From Richelia sp. UBA3308 (GTDB lineage Bacteria; Cyanobacteriota; Cyanobacteriia; Cyanobacteriales; Nostocaceae): a stretch of 18,476 nucleotides of DNA. Made by a program: the position numbers and the translations under genes. The notes beneath the pieces are model-generated. The model worked only from the letters and a program-made list of their open reading frames with translations. It was not told the origin of the DNA and ran no database searches. Location of the stretch: NCBI GenBank assembly GCA_002361335.1, contig DESS01000095.1, positions 38,138 to 56,613 on the forward strand, read 5' to 3'. Positions 8,331 through 16,137 of the stretch are shown in pieces (the first letter of the stretch is position 1; every line of letters starts with the position of its first letter).

Positions 8331-8491
8331 CTAACCGTCCATGCGCCAAGAGGCACTACCATCATTAAAATACAACTCTGTAAGTGTAATATACAAAACA
8401 TTCACCTTGTCAAGGATGATTTGTACATCTTGCCAAAAATTATTTGTATCTAAAATCAAACATATGGGTTAAATTCCCCACCGTAAGCCAT
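8331..8491 (-). pseudogene. Small gene (about 53 codons) split by a one-base frameshift
   Basis: On the minus strand an ATG at 8491 opens MAYGGEFNPYV and stops at TGA. In the adjacent frame, open from 8459 to a TAG at 8331, the translation reads LILDTNNFWQDVQI then ILDKVNVLYITLTELYFNDG then SASWRMDG, which has ordinary protein composition unlike random AT-rich sequence. One extra T in the run GTTTGATTTT would join both parts into a 53-residue protein. No family was recognised. Alternatives are a TTG start at 8459 giving an intact 42-residue protein, or an assembly error. It sits directly upstream of the DUF92 gene. Confidence 0.5.
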
Positions 8492-8499
8492 GGTGTTTT

Positions 8500-8531
8500 A
8501 ATTGCGTTGGGCATCATACCCCATTGCAATT
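8500..8531. other. Hairpin with a 2x2 internal loop
   Basis: AATTGC (8500-8505) pairs with GCAATT (8526-8531) and TGGG (8508-8511) with CCCA (8520-8523), leaving an 8-base loop and a symmetrical GT/TT internal loop. It lies immediately upstream of the start of the frameshifted small gene on the minus strand and could be part of its leader. No known RNA family was recognised. Confidence 0.35.
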
Positions 8532-8712
8532 CCAGCCTTCTTCCTTCACTTTAACCCCTTTCAATCAAGGGCTAATATACTTCCACAACAGTTATACAAA
8601 ATTTATTTATTTAAAATAATTCTCAATTCAATTCCTACAGCAAGTAATTGCATCTGAAAAACTAAATTTCTGATTATTGTACGGGACTAAGGCTGCGTGT
8701 CACAATACTCGG

Positions 8713-8774
8713 GTGGTGCTGTACCCTGATTGCCTAATTATTACGTTAAGAATCAGTCAGTGTACAAGCACCAC
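8713..8774. other. Long imperfect hairpin, possible structured RNA
   Basis: GTGGTGCT (8713-8720) pairs with AGCACCAC (8767-8774), GTAC (8721-8724) with GTAC (8762-8765) across one bulged A, and CTGATT (8726-8731) with AATCAG (8751-8756). A second small hairpin TGGCC-agttgc-GGCCA follows at about 8786-8801. There is no T-run behind either, so this is not a normal terminator. The local base composition is richer in GC than the surroundings. It may be a small RNA or a mobile-element remnant. Confidence 0.4.
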
Positions 8775-8831
8775 TAAATAAAAGGTGGCCAGTTGCGGCC
8801 ATTCCTATTGTAGTTATACTCAATTTCCGTA

Positions 8832-9096
8832 AATTGCCATGCTCTAAATTAAAGCTGTAAATAGGATTTTTTTGTTAACACAGGCTTAACATCAAGTGTT
8901 GAGGTTGATTTACACAAATGTCCTTTCTTCATTCAGGGCAAACACATCTAAATTTTAAAATTTAAAGGTGTAGGTGCGGCGGGAGTCGCACTCTGCAGCC
9001 AGAGTGCGTAAGCTACGCTAAATGCCCTCCGATAACTGTGAGTTTACCAATCTGTGGTAGCTAAAAAAATCAGAATGGGGTGCGAAGTGGTAAAAC
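8832..9096. repeat. Spacer with an extragenic palindrome at 8987-9008
   Basis: CGCACTCT (8987-8994) and AGAGTGCG (9001-9008) form a perfect 8-bp stem with loop GCAGCC, flanked by GGCGGGAGT and TAAGCTACGCTAAATGCC. The palindrome type is common between cyanobacterial genes. A related but shorter motif (CCAGAG..CGTGAGTCGCGCTA) appears at 16873-16893. Otherwise nothing was seen in this part of the spacer. Confidence 0.5.
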
Positions 9097-9177
9097 ATGA
9101 AACCAAAACAAACAATCAGCGATTACTTTGTGGATCTTGAAGGGGAATTGGGAATAGGAACAAGGCTTTGCAGTTAA
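9097..9177 (+). pseudogene. 26-codon fragment resembling a transposase N-terminus
   Basis: ATG 9097 to TAA 9177 encodes 26 residues beginning MKPKQTISDYFVDLE. This resembles from memory the start of ISAs1-type transposases (K-P-x-x-x-I-x-D-H/Y-F-x-x-L-x-D-P-R), but the conserved DPR is replaced and the frame closes at once. No inverted repeats or target duplication were found. It may be a decayed insertion-sequence scrap or chance. Confidence 0.2.
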
Positions 9178-9490
9178 TTTACATTCTGTAACAAAGTTAA
9201 GTTTATTTGTGCCGACTTACTTTAGCAATATCTAAAAATATGCAGGAATTAGCTTTGAAGTTGAAAACCACACTGCGATCAAATCACACTATAATTTTGA
9301 TTACAAATGGGAAAATATGAGTAATTTCCACAGATAGACAATGAAGGCAAATTCAAAGTTATGATGAAGTTTAAGTAAAATTATCGTATATATCAGGTTC
9401 AATTAAGCACATGGTCTCTGTTTTTACATTAAAAACAAGTACTTATGAATATTCAAGTACAGTGACTCGTTTTTTTGGGATTTGAAAAAA
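9178..9490 (+). promoter_or_regulatory. Leader region of the subtilase gene with a small upstream reading frame
   Basis: A 24-codon frame runs from ATG 9411 to TGA 9485 (MVSVFTLKTSTYEYSSTV...), ending 5 bases before the subtilase ATG at 9491 in a different frame, so it could be a coupled leader peptide; its ribosome site is weak. Direct repeats CAAGTAC at 9436-9442 and 9454-9460 are 18 bases apart, a possible regulator site. A 26-codon frame at 9240-9320 is also open. None of these is more than a candidate. Confidence 0.25.
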
Positions 9491-11518
9491 ATGTCAGAAG
9501 ATGCCCCAAGAAGATTTTTAGATTTAGCAACACAGTTAAGTATTAGTACTAGTCCTCAGATAATTAGTAATACAACTAGCAGTCTGGAAGCAAATCATTT
9601 ATACAGCTTCAGTATCCAAGGGCATAGCAGTTTTCATCTTGCCCTTGATGGTTTAAGTGCAAATTCAGACGTAAAGCTAATTCAAGATAAGAACAAGAAT
9701 GGAGAATTCGATAAAGGGGAAACCATTGCCTATTCCAAGAATGGTGGTAAATTAGCCGAATCCATCAGCACTAATTTAGTTGGCGGTACCTACCACATTC
9801 AAGTTTCTTTCTATAGCGATATAGAAACTGACTATCGTTTAATTGCTTGGGCAGTACCTTTTGACAATGAAGATACTGTAAATTCTCAGACAAAGAGTAT
9901 TAGCGATTCGGTAGCCCAAATAGATTCGGGGGACTATTTCAGATTTAATTTTGATAGTAACAGTAACAAGAGTGTACTTGATGATATAACTGCTGATGCT
10001 GATTTACGATTACTCTCGGGAAATGGGAATATTCTTGCTAGTTCCCTTAATATCGGTAGTTTGAGTGAAGCAATTGACGGGGCGAAGGCACAAACTTTTC
10101 CAGGGGGAACTTATTACAATCTAGAATCACCATCTCCATTACCAGAAATAATTACCACATCTGTTAGTAACCCAACAGAAAATTCAGGAGCAAAAAATGG
10201 ATCATCTCCAATTGTTGCTGCTTCCCCTGCTCAAAACACTGATAATGCCCGCATCCAAGAGGGAACTTTGAGAGCAGATACTTTTACATTGCAACCCGAT
10301 GACAGCAGAATAGTTATTTCTGGTAACGGAAATGTTGACTATGGTACTGGAGCGCGGGATTTACTGGATTTATCCGAGTTTGTTTCGACTTCAGTTACCT
10401 TCAACTATGCCGATAACACTAATGGTGGTGTAGCTTATAACTTGGGGGATAATATCCGTATATTTGATGCTCTAAGCCTTGGAAATGGTAGGGAAATTTT
10501 ATTTGAAGGCATTGAAAGCATAAAATTCTCTGATACTACCATTGATTTATCACAAACGACTAACGATCCTTTATTTAACCAGCAGTGGAATTTACATGGA
10601 ATGGGAGTTCATAATGCATGGCGTTTCACTCAAGGTTCTAAAAATGTGATGATTGGTGTTCAAGATACGGGTTTGGCAACTGATACAAGTGGAAATATTC
10701 ATCCAGATTTACGTGAAACTAATTTTATTGGTGAAAACTATATAGACGAATCGGATAATTTTTCTCATGGAACAGAAGTACATGGAACTATTGCAGCTAA
10801 AAGCAATAACGAAATTGGAGGGGCTGGTATCAATTGGATATCTGATTTAATACTCGTCGATGTTGTTGGCGATCATCCTCTCGATTACAATTTAGCTAAT
10901 GCAACCCAAGGGATGATAGATAAAGCCAAGGAACAAGATAATCGTCTGGTAGTTAATATGAGTTTAGCTGGGGGTTTATCAGCACAATTTGAACAACTAA
11001 TTGCCAACAATCAGGATAATGCTTTATTTGTAATTGCTAGTGGTAATCAGGATAAGAATACTATTGCCAGTCCCGCCGATTTAGCCGAGAAGTACGATAA
11101 TGTGGTAGCAGTAGGTGCTTCTTGGGGAACTACAGATTATTTCGGTAATTCTCAAACACCAGGGGAACGAATTTCCTATGAGAATTGGTGGGGTTCTAAT
11201 TTTGGAAAAGGTTTAACTGTAATGGCACCATCTGAGCATATTAGTACCAGTGCTACTCGTAAAGATAAAGGTACCTATAATTTTGAATATAAAGACAACT
11301 TTAATGGAACTTCGGCTTCTACTGCTAATGTTTCCGGGGTTGCTTCTTTAATATGGAGTGTTAATTCTAATTTGAGTGCGTTGCAGATAAAGGAAATTAT
11401 TTCTGAAACAGCCTATGATTTGGGCAACAAAGGTTATGACGAGGTTTACGGTAATGGATTTATTAATGCTGATGCGGCTGTACGAAGGGCTTTAGCGATC
11501 GCAAGGGATTTTGCTTGA
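9491..11518 (+). CDS. Subtilisin-like (S8) serine protease with N-terminal PPC-like modules
   Basis: A 675-residue protease (from ATG 9491; a TTG three codons earlier is possible). The catalytic set is complete: Asp392 in VQDTG, His426 in SHGTEVHGT, the oxyanion Asn519 in ASGNQD and Ser608 in NGTSAST. Residues about 22-120 form a PPC-like beta module (HLYSFSIQGHSSFHLALDGL ... GGTYHIQV ... TDYRL), followed by a second, weaker copy at about 135-210. A middle segment, 255-355, contains GNGNVDYGTGARDLLDLSEF, a pattern reminiscent of RTX-like calcium sites. There is no signal peptide, so export would need a non-Sec route or the protein acts inside the cell. The N-terminal module is closely related to that of the calpain downstream, making the two a likely functional pair. 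Confidence 0.92.
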   Translation: MSEDAPRRFLDLATQLSISTSPQIISNTTSSLEANHLYSFSIQGHSSFHLALDGLSANSDVKLIQDKNKNGEFDKGETIAYSKNGGKLAESISTNLVGGTYHIQVSFYSDIETDYRLIAWAVPFDNEDTVNSQTKSISDSVAQIDSGDYFRFNFDSNSNKSVLDDITADADLRLLSGNGNILASSLNIGSLSEAIDGAKAQTFPGGTYYNLESPSPLPEIITTSVSNPTENSGAKNGSSPIVAASPAQNTDNARIQEGTLRADTFTLQPDDSRIVISGNGNVDYGTGARDLLDLSEFVSTSVTFNYADNTNGGVAYNLGDNIRIFDALSLGNGREILFEGIESIKFSDTTIDLSQTTNDPLFNQQWNLHGMGVHNAWRFTQGSKNVMIGVQDTGLATDTSGNIHPDLRETNFIGENYIDESDNFSHGTEVHGTIAAKSNNEIGGAGINWISDLILVDVVGDHPLDYNLANATQGMIDKAKEQDNRLVVNMSLAGGLSAQFEQLIANNQDNALFVIASGNQDKNTIASPADLAEKYDNVVAVGASWGTTDYFGNSQTPGERISYENWWGSNFGKGLTVMAPSEHISTSATRKDKGTYNFEYKDNFNGTSASTANVSGVASLIWSVNSNLSALQIKEIISETAYDLGNKGYDEVYGNGFINADAAVRRALAIARDFA

Positions 11519-12310
11519 TTTTATAAGTATTAATTTATGGTTGGTAGTTGAAATTCAGTATATTTTCAATTATCAACTATTATTTTTTTGCGGTAATCAT
11601 CTCTTTTCTTTGATTGTGTTTAATTTCAAGAAGTATATATGGGAATCAATTGATAATAGTAAATCTATTAAGAAAATCATTCAACTAAATATATGGGAGA
11701 TGAAATATAAAAAAATCATAAATGTTTTCATATTTTCCGGATTGAATCTATTTTTATTTGAATATAGTAAAATTTTTGTTTTAACATTTATTGCTGATTA
11801 AGTTATGGAAAACTAATGGTATTTTATTTGTCTTAATTTACCTAAGTACTTTGTTCGCATTATTAGACAATGGTTGTAAAAATGGTTTTTACTTAGATGA
11901 TTAAAGTATTTTTTAAAACTTACTATATATTTTTTAAACGAGTATCAATCTCTTGAAAGCTTGATAAATAGAGGTTTTAGTGTTTATTGCGAATGTAGCA
12001 AAAAAATATGAAATTACTTTTCAGTAAGTTTATACAATATCGCATGAATACTGAAAATATTTAAATTCTGTTCAATCTTGGTGTATTTATTTTGAAAAAT
12101 ATTTTATTTAAGTGATATATACCATTTATTTTAATTTTGATTAATACGTAATTTTTCCCTAGCTGTTTTGTGGATGTAAATAGCACTATAGAAATTCCAA
12201 TAAAAAAATAAGGAATTTACAAACCAATATAAAATCCTTACCTTGTTTATTTCCATGTAAAAGAATGTTTAAAAAGTTATAAATAAATCTCGGAGACTTT
12301 CAGATCCACC
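11519..12310. other. Very AT-rich spacer, no convincing gene
   Basis: About 790 bases without a supported gene. The inverted repeat AAATTCC (12192-12198) / GGAATTT (12212-12218) is the only small dyad that stands out. A 96-codon open frame (11511-11801) overlaps the subtilase stop but has the F/I/K/N/Y-rich composition of random AT-rich sequence. Confidence 0.5.
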
Positions 12311-12371
12311 ATTATCCCCTCTCATAAGAAAGGGGACTGTAACTCCCCTTTTTTATGAGAGGGGGGATAAT
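12311..12371. repeat. 61-bp near-perfect palindrome before the calpain gene
   Basis: The left arm 12311-12336 starts ATTATCCCCTCTCATAAG and ends AAGGGGA. The right arm 12344-12371 mirrors it with one mismatch and two extra G, leaving a 7-base loop CTGTAAC. The stem of about 26 bp is flanked by AT-rich sequence, with the T-run inside the stem rather than after it. It looks like a non-autonomous extragenic palindrome of the kind scattered in cyanobacterial genomes, and could end transcripts coming from the subtilase gene. The calpain ATG is 83 bases downstream. Confidence 0.75.
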
Positions 12372-12454
12372 CCAATAATTGCCTTAAAAACGATACTTAT
12401 TAAACATCCTTTAAAGTGCTGTAACTAAGCTTTATATAATCTTCTTCAAGAATT

Positions 12455-14833
12455 ATGATGACGATTAATAATGGTGAAAAACTTTTCAATTATTCAACGC
12501 CTTTAAATACTAATCAACAGTGGCAAGTTATCCAAGATCGAGTTGAATTAGAGAGTACTGATGATTACTACAGTTTTAAATTAAGCAATCGCAGTAGTTT
12601 TAACCTTGTATTGAATGATTTATCAGATAACACAGATGTTCGACTGTTAAAGGATGGGGTACAAATTGCTAGTTCATCTGGCAAGGGTATACAAGATGAA
12701 AGCATAAGTCGGATTTTAAATCCAGGTACCTACCACATCCAAGTGGAGTTAGTTGGTGATGCTGGCACTGACTACAGTTTGAATTTTAAAAGTAATTATC
12801 TACCGGAAGGGTTTGAATTTAATGTAGAAGTGAACAATGGTGGTATTAAACTTACAGATACCAAGATTTTTGATCCTGATTGTGTAGATGATTTACAAAA
12901 AGTTGATTTTTGGTTAAAACAACAGGGTGAAAGTTGGAAAAAATTGAGCAGTGTATCTGAATTTTACAGCAATACAGATGGCTCAATCAGTTTTAATTAT
13001 GAAATCAGCAATCTTGAACAAGGAAAATATAATATATGGGGTAAAGCAACTGATAAATTAGGCGCTCTGAGCAATGGTTGGGGAGAATCTTTTCAGGTTG
13101 AAAATCTTGACTATTCAAAGATTGAGAATGTAGCACCTTCAAACTTGGGGTTTACAATGGAGGAAGTAAGTGGAGGAATTAAGCTTAATAACACAAAGGT
13201 ATTTGATGCAAATGGTATAGATGACTTACAAAAAATTGATTTTTCGTTGAAGAAAGAAGGTGGTGAATGGATTGATATTGAAGATGCTCTCAACTTCATT
13301 ACAAATCAGGATAATTCAATCGGTTTTAATTACAGTATCGCTGGTTTAGAAAAAGGTAATTATCAACTTAAAGCAACAGCTTACGATAAAAATGGTGCTT
13401 CTGGAGATACTTTAATAAGTGACTTCCAAGTTCAGAATATTGCCCCTTCCGACTTTAAGTTTGACATTGAAGTGATTCAAGGGGGTGTTCGTGTTATAGA
13501 TACAAAAGTATTTGATGCTAATGGTATAGACGACTTAAGCGGAATTGATTTTTGGTTGAAAAAACAGGGTGAAAATTGGCAAAATATCACTGATGCTTCT
13601 GAATTTCGCAAAAATCAAGATGGTTCATTCAGCTTTGATTACAGTATTGATTCTCTTGCATCAGGAGATTACATATTATGGGCAAGAAGCCAGGATCGAG
13701 CAAATAGTAATAGTAGCAGTTGGCGAAAATCTTTTCAAATTGTTGAAAAAATTCCATCGCAACCCCAACAAGATTGGTTCGATCGCAATCTTGAAGATCA
13801 AAGTATACGTACATTAACTAGATCGTTATTTTCAGATCATAATTTAAGTCGTAACGACATGATTGCCATCCTCAGGGATGCCAAAGATAACAATGTTGTC
13901 GATGAGGTAGAAATCAAAGATTTGCGTCAAATCGTTGAAAATGCTTCTTATTTAGGAATGGCAGATTATGTCAGAGTTTTATCAAATAAAGTAGTTAACG
14001 GTGATGTTGCGAATAAATCGGGTAATTTACAACCCGGAAGTAGCGATGTACAATTAGAAAGTTTAATTAATAAATGGTTTAAAGGTGTTGATCGCCCCAC
14101 TACTATTCACACTTATCAGTATGCTCAAGGCTCTCTGTTCCAAAATGGAATCAGTCACGATGATATAAACCAAGGTTATATCAACAACTGCTTTTTCTTA
14201 GCTGGTTTAGGTGCAACCTTGATACAGTCACCAGAAACTATCCAAAATATGTTTATTGATAATGGAGATCGTACCTTTACCGTGCGTTTTTATAATCAAG
14301 GAGTGGCGGATTATGTAACCGTAGACAGATATTTACCAACCAATAATATCGGAAATTTTGTGTATGCGAATCCAGGTGATTATCATGGCAATGTTAACAA
14401 TGAATTGTGGGTAGCCCTGGCAGAGAAAGCCTACGCTCAACTTAACGAATCAGGGTGGATTTATCAAGATGGGACAAATTCATATGACGGTATTGGTAAT
14501 GCTGGATATTTGAGTGACGCATTCGCCCATATTACCGGAAAAAAATCACGATTAGGTAGACAACTTAACATTGATAAAGTAGTTAACGCTTTCGAGTCTG
14601 GTGAAGTTGTGGGATTTGGTTCAAAATCCAGTGGAATTGCATCAAATATTGTTAATTCCCATGCTTATGCCTTAGTGGATTACAATACTTCCACTGGAAA
14701 ATTCACCTTGTTAAATCCTTGGAGTACAGATAACACTGCTATAAAATCTAGAACTTTAGAACTAAGTTGGAATGAAATTAGTAATAACTTTAGTTATTGG
14801 GATTCTACTATTAGTAATGTAGTTTCCACCTAA
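12455..14833 (+). CDS. Calpain-like (C2) cysteine protease with PPC module and three internal repeats
   Basis: A 792-residue protein. Residues about 20-112 form a PPC-like beta module very close to that of the subtilase (DDYYSFKLSNRSSFNLVLNDL, GTYHIQVELV, TDYSL). Three repeats of about 100 residues follow (120-217, 232-328, 333-430), each with G-G-[IV]-x-[LV]-x-[DN]-T-K-[VI]-F-D at the front and a D-F-W/S-L-K-K core; they look like Ig- or cadherin-like beta domains. The C-terminal calpain domain (about 540-792) has Cys579 in YINNCFFLAGLG, His736 in NSHAYALVDY and Asn754 in LLNPWSTDN, plus ELWVALAEKAYAQLN (650-664), typical of the family. Calpains are usually Ca-activated. No signal peptide is seen. 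TATAAT at 12435-12440 lies only 14 bases before the first ATG; the ribosome site is weak and ATG 12458 is an alternative start. Confidence 0.92.
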   Translation: MMTINNGEKLFNYSTPLNTNQQWQVIQDRVELESTDDYYSFKLSNRSSFNLVLNDLSDNTDVRLLKDGVQIASSSGKGIQDESISRILNPGTYHIQVELVGDAGTDYSLNFKSNYLPEGFEFNVEVNNGGIKLTDTKIFDPDCVDDLQKVDFWLKQQGESWKKLSSVSEFYSNTDGSISFNYEISNLEQGKYNIWGKATDKLGALSNGWGESFQVENLDYSKIENVAPSNLGFTMEEVSGGIKLNNTKVFDANGIDDLQKIDFSLKKEGGEWIDIEDALNFITNQDNSIGFNYSIAGLEKGNYQLKATAYDKNGASGDTLISDFQVQNIAPSDFKFDIEVIQGGVRVIDTKVFDANGIDDLSGIDFWLKKQGENWQNITDASEFRKNQDGSFSFDYSIDSLASGDYILWARSQDRANSNSSSWRKSFQIVEKIPSQPQQDWFDRNLEDQSIRTLTRSLFSDHNLSRNDMIAILRDAKDNNVVDEVEIKDLRQIVENASYLGMADYVRVLSNKVVNGDVANKSGNLQPGSSDVQLESLINKWFKGVDRPTTIHTYQYAQGSLFQNGISHDDINQGYINNCFFLAGLGATLIQSPETIQNMFIDNGDRTFTVRFYNQGVADYVTVDRYLPTNNIGNFVYANPGDYHGNVNNELWVALAEKAYAQLNESGWIYQDGTNSYDGIGNAGYLSDAFAHITGKKSRLGRQLNIDKVVNAFESGEVVGFGSKSSGIASNIVNSHAYALVDYNTSTGKFTLLNPWSTDNTAIKSRTLELSWNEISNNFSYWDSTISNVVST

Positions 14834-14988
14834 TTTTTGATATGAAAATGCTGCCTGATTAACCATACTCCAATTAGTATAATTACAATAATAGTTTCTT
14901 GTTGAAGAAAACTAAGGAAACCTTAATTATGAATCAATTGCTGATTCAATAAAAAAACTGTCAGGAAATCTAAAAAATTAAAATAAAA

Positions 14989-15408
14989 TTACACAATAAT
15001 CAACCATATATTATGGTGATTGCTTCCAGGAAAATAAATTTCATCAGTCTGTGGCTCAATAAAGCGCAATTTTTTGTCATCATTAATCATCCAATTTATG
15101 ACATGACTTTCTGGAAGAAGTCCCCAGATCATTCCAAAACAAAAAGAAGCTGTAAGGCTATTGGATGCATAAGCACATTTTGCAAAATCTGCTTTTAAAA
15201 GTAGGGCAAAGTCATCACAATCAAAACGCTCTTTAATCCAGTTGTATCGGTCAACAGATGACAATTCTATAACTTCTTTGGCATATTCTACAGTTGGACA
15301 GAAATAATTTTTATCTGAACCATAAAATTTATAATCCTTTCGTAATTTGCCTGTAAGTTGTTGCTTGATGATATTTTCAACTTCTTGCTTAGATATGTAG
15401 ATTGACAT
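14989..15408 (-). CDS. Stand-alone MOA-type (agglutinin C-terminal) papain-like cysteine protease domain
   Basis: A 139-residue protein, start fixed by a strong AAGGAG nine bases before ATG 15408. The motif WIKERFDCDDFALLLKA (57-73), then SHVINWMIND (101-110) and RFIEPQTDEI (115-124) matches the papain-like C-terminal domain of the Marasmius oreades agglutinin. From memory, MOA uses W208, C215, H257, E274 and Q276, with Ca bound by D216 and D217; here W57, C64, H102, E118, Q120 and D65/D66 have the same spacing around the Cys (7 residues) and the Glu-Gln pair (2 residues). No lectin domain and no signal peptide are present, so the whole protein is the catalytic unit. It converges with the calpain gene. 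The call rests on motifs only. Confidence 0.65.
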   Translation of the reverse strand: MSIYISKQEVENIIKQQLTGKLRKDYKFYGSDKNYFCPTVEYAKEVIELSSVDRYNWIKERFDCDDFALLLKADFAKCAYASNSLTASFCFGMIWGLLPESHVINWMINDDKKLRFIEPQTDEIYFPGSNHHNIWLIIV

Positions 15409-15605
15409 TATTTGAACTCCTTAATTTGAGAATAAAATTTTGGAAAATTGTAATGCACGGAAGTAATACTTACCCCCCCCGGAGTTAGGAAAATCTAAAA
15501 TTTCTGAAACACTATACCCTTATTGCTGTCTAAGTCCCGTAATTAGACAAATAAAGTTCTATCACTTACTGTGAATAAATAGTAAATCAGTTTGGAATGA
15601 TATTC
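15409..15605. other. Leader of the MOA-type gene with a G8 tract
   Basis: On the minus strand the leader carries a run of eight G (C8 at 15473-15480 on the plus strand) about 65 bases before the ATG. Homopolymers of this length are prone to slippage. TATAGT lies further upstream as a possible -10, without a matching -35. Confidence 0.3.
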
Positions 15606-15774
15606 TTAGAATAGAAATCCTTTAGTTAAAGTTATTTGTACAGCAGTTTTTACCGCAGTAATTAGCACTAAAGTTATTGATACATCGATAGTTATAGAAT
15701 CTGTATCAATTTGAATACCGTTAAGAGCTTTTGCATCTAAAGCTTTAGCTCTCTCTTATTAATTTTGCATACAT
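15606..15774 (-). pseudogene. Small peptide gene (about 56 codons) out of frame at an (AG)4 tract
   Basis: On the minus strand ATG 15774 reads MYAKLIRES and then stops. The adjacent frame, which has no start of its own, continues open to a TAA at 15606 and encodes ERAKALDAKALNGIQIDT, then DSITIDVSITLVLITAVK, then TAVQITLTKGFLF. The junction is the dinucleotide tract AAGAGAGAGC: one more AG would make a continuous 56-residue product. The second half alternates polar and hydrophobic residues and looks like genuine protein. I do not recognise the family. It may be a pseudogene, a phase-variable gene, a programmed frameshift or an assembly error. Confidence 0.55.
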
Positions 15775-15781
15775 CTATCTA

Positions 15782-15795
15782 AATACTTAAGTATT
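15782..15795. promoter_or_regulatory. Perfect 14-bp palindrome AATACTTAAGTATT
   Basis: The self-complementary sequence lies 8 bases upstream of the minus-strand ATG at 15774 of the frameshifted small gene. Its position over the expected ribosome binding site or promoter end suggests a regulator site, though AT-rich palindromes of this size also arise by chance. Confidence 0.3.
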
Positions 15796-16137
15796 GTAAA
15801 TACATTTCTAAAAAAATAAATTTATCTGTGTCTTATGACTGTTAAATTATAGAGGCGAACAGCAGTTAAGACTACAAAAAAATATTTTTCCTTTGATTAT
15901 AAATAGCGTTATACAAATAGTAGTTTTCAGTAATTAAATATTTATAGTCTGGGTTAAAATATTTTATTTTTTTTTGATTCATGTGAATTTATACATAATC
16001 TGTTTTAGAGATTAAAAATATTTGAATATCCTCTGTACAATGCATGTTTTTTGTATGATATTGACTTTATTGTTAATCGACTTTTATGTAATTATTAAAA
16101 TGTCGTAGTAAGTATATAATTAGTAGGTATAATAAAC
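15796..16137. other. AT-rich spacer before the FHA gene
   Basis: No gene seen. For the FHA gene, TTGACT (16061-16066) with TATGTA (16085-16090, spacer 18) or the consensus TATAAT at 16115-16120 are candidate promoter elements; AGG at 16125-16127 is the likely ribosome site, 10 bases before the ATG at 16138. Confidence 0.3.

Noticed and set aside
8670..8780. Short plus-strand frame through the long hairpin (TTG start, about 34 codons)
   Set aside because: No ATG and no ribosome site; the palindromic sequence constrains the composition, so the open frame is not evidence of coding.
11511..11801. 96-codon plus-strand frame overlapping the subtilase stop
   Set aside because: Composition is the F/I/K/N/Y-rich pattern of random AT-rich DNA, there is no ribosome site, and no motif is recognisable.
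14930..14948. Inverted repeat TGAATCA-attgc-TGATTCA between the convergent calpain and MOA-type genes as a terminator
   Set aside because: No T-run follows on either strand; the stem is short and AT-rich.
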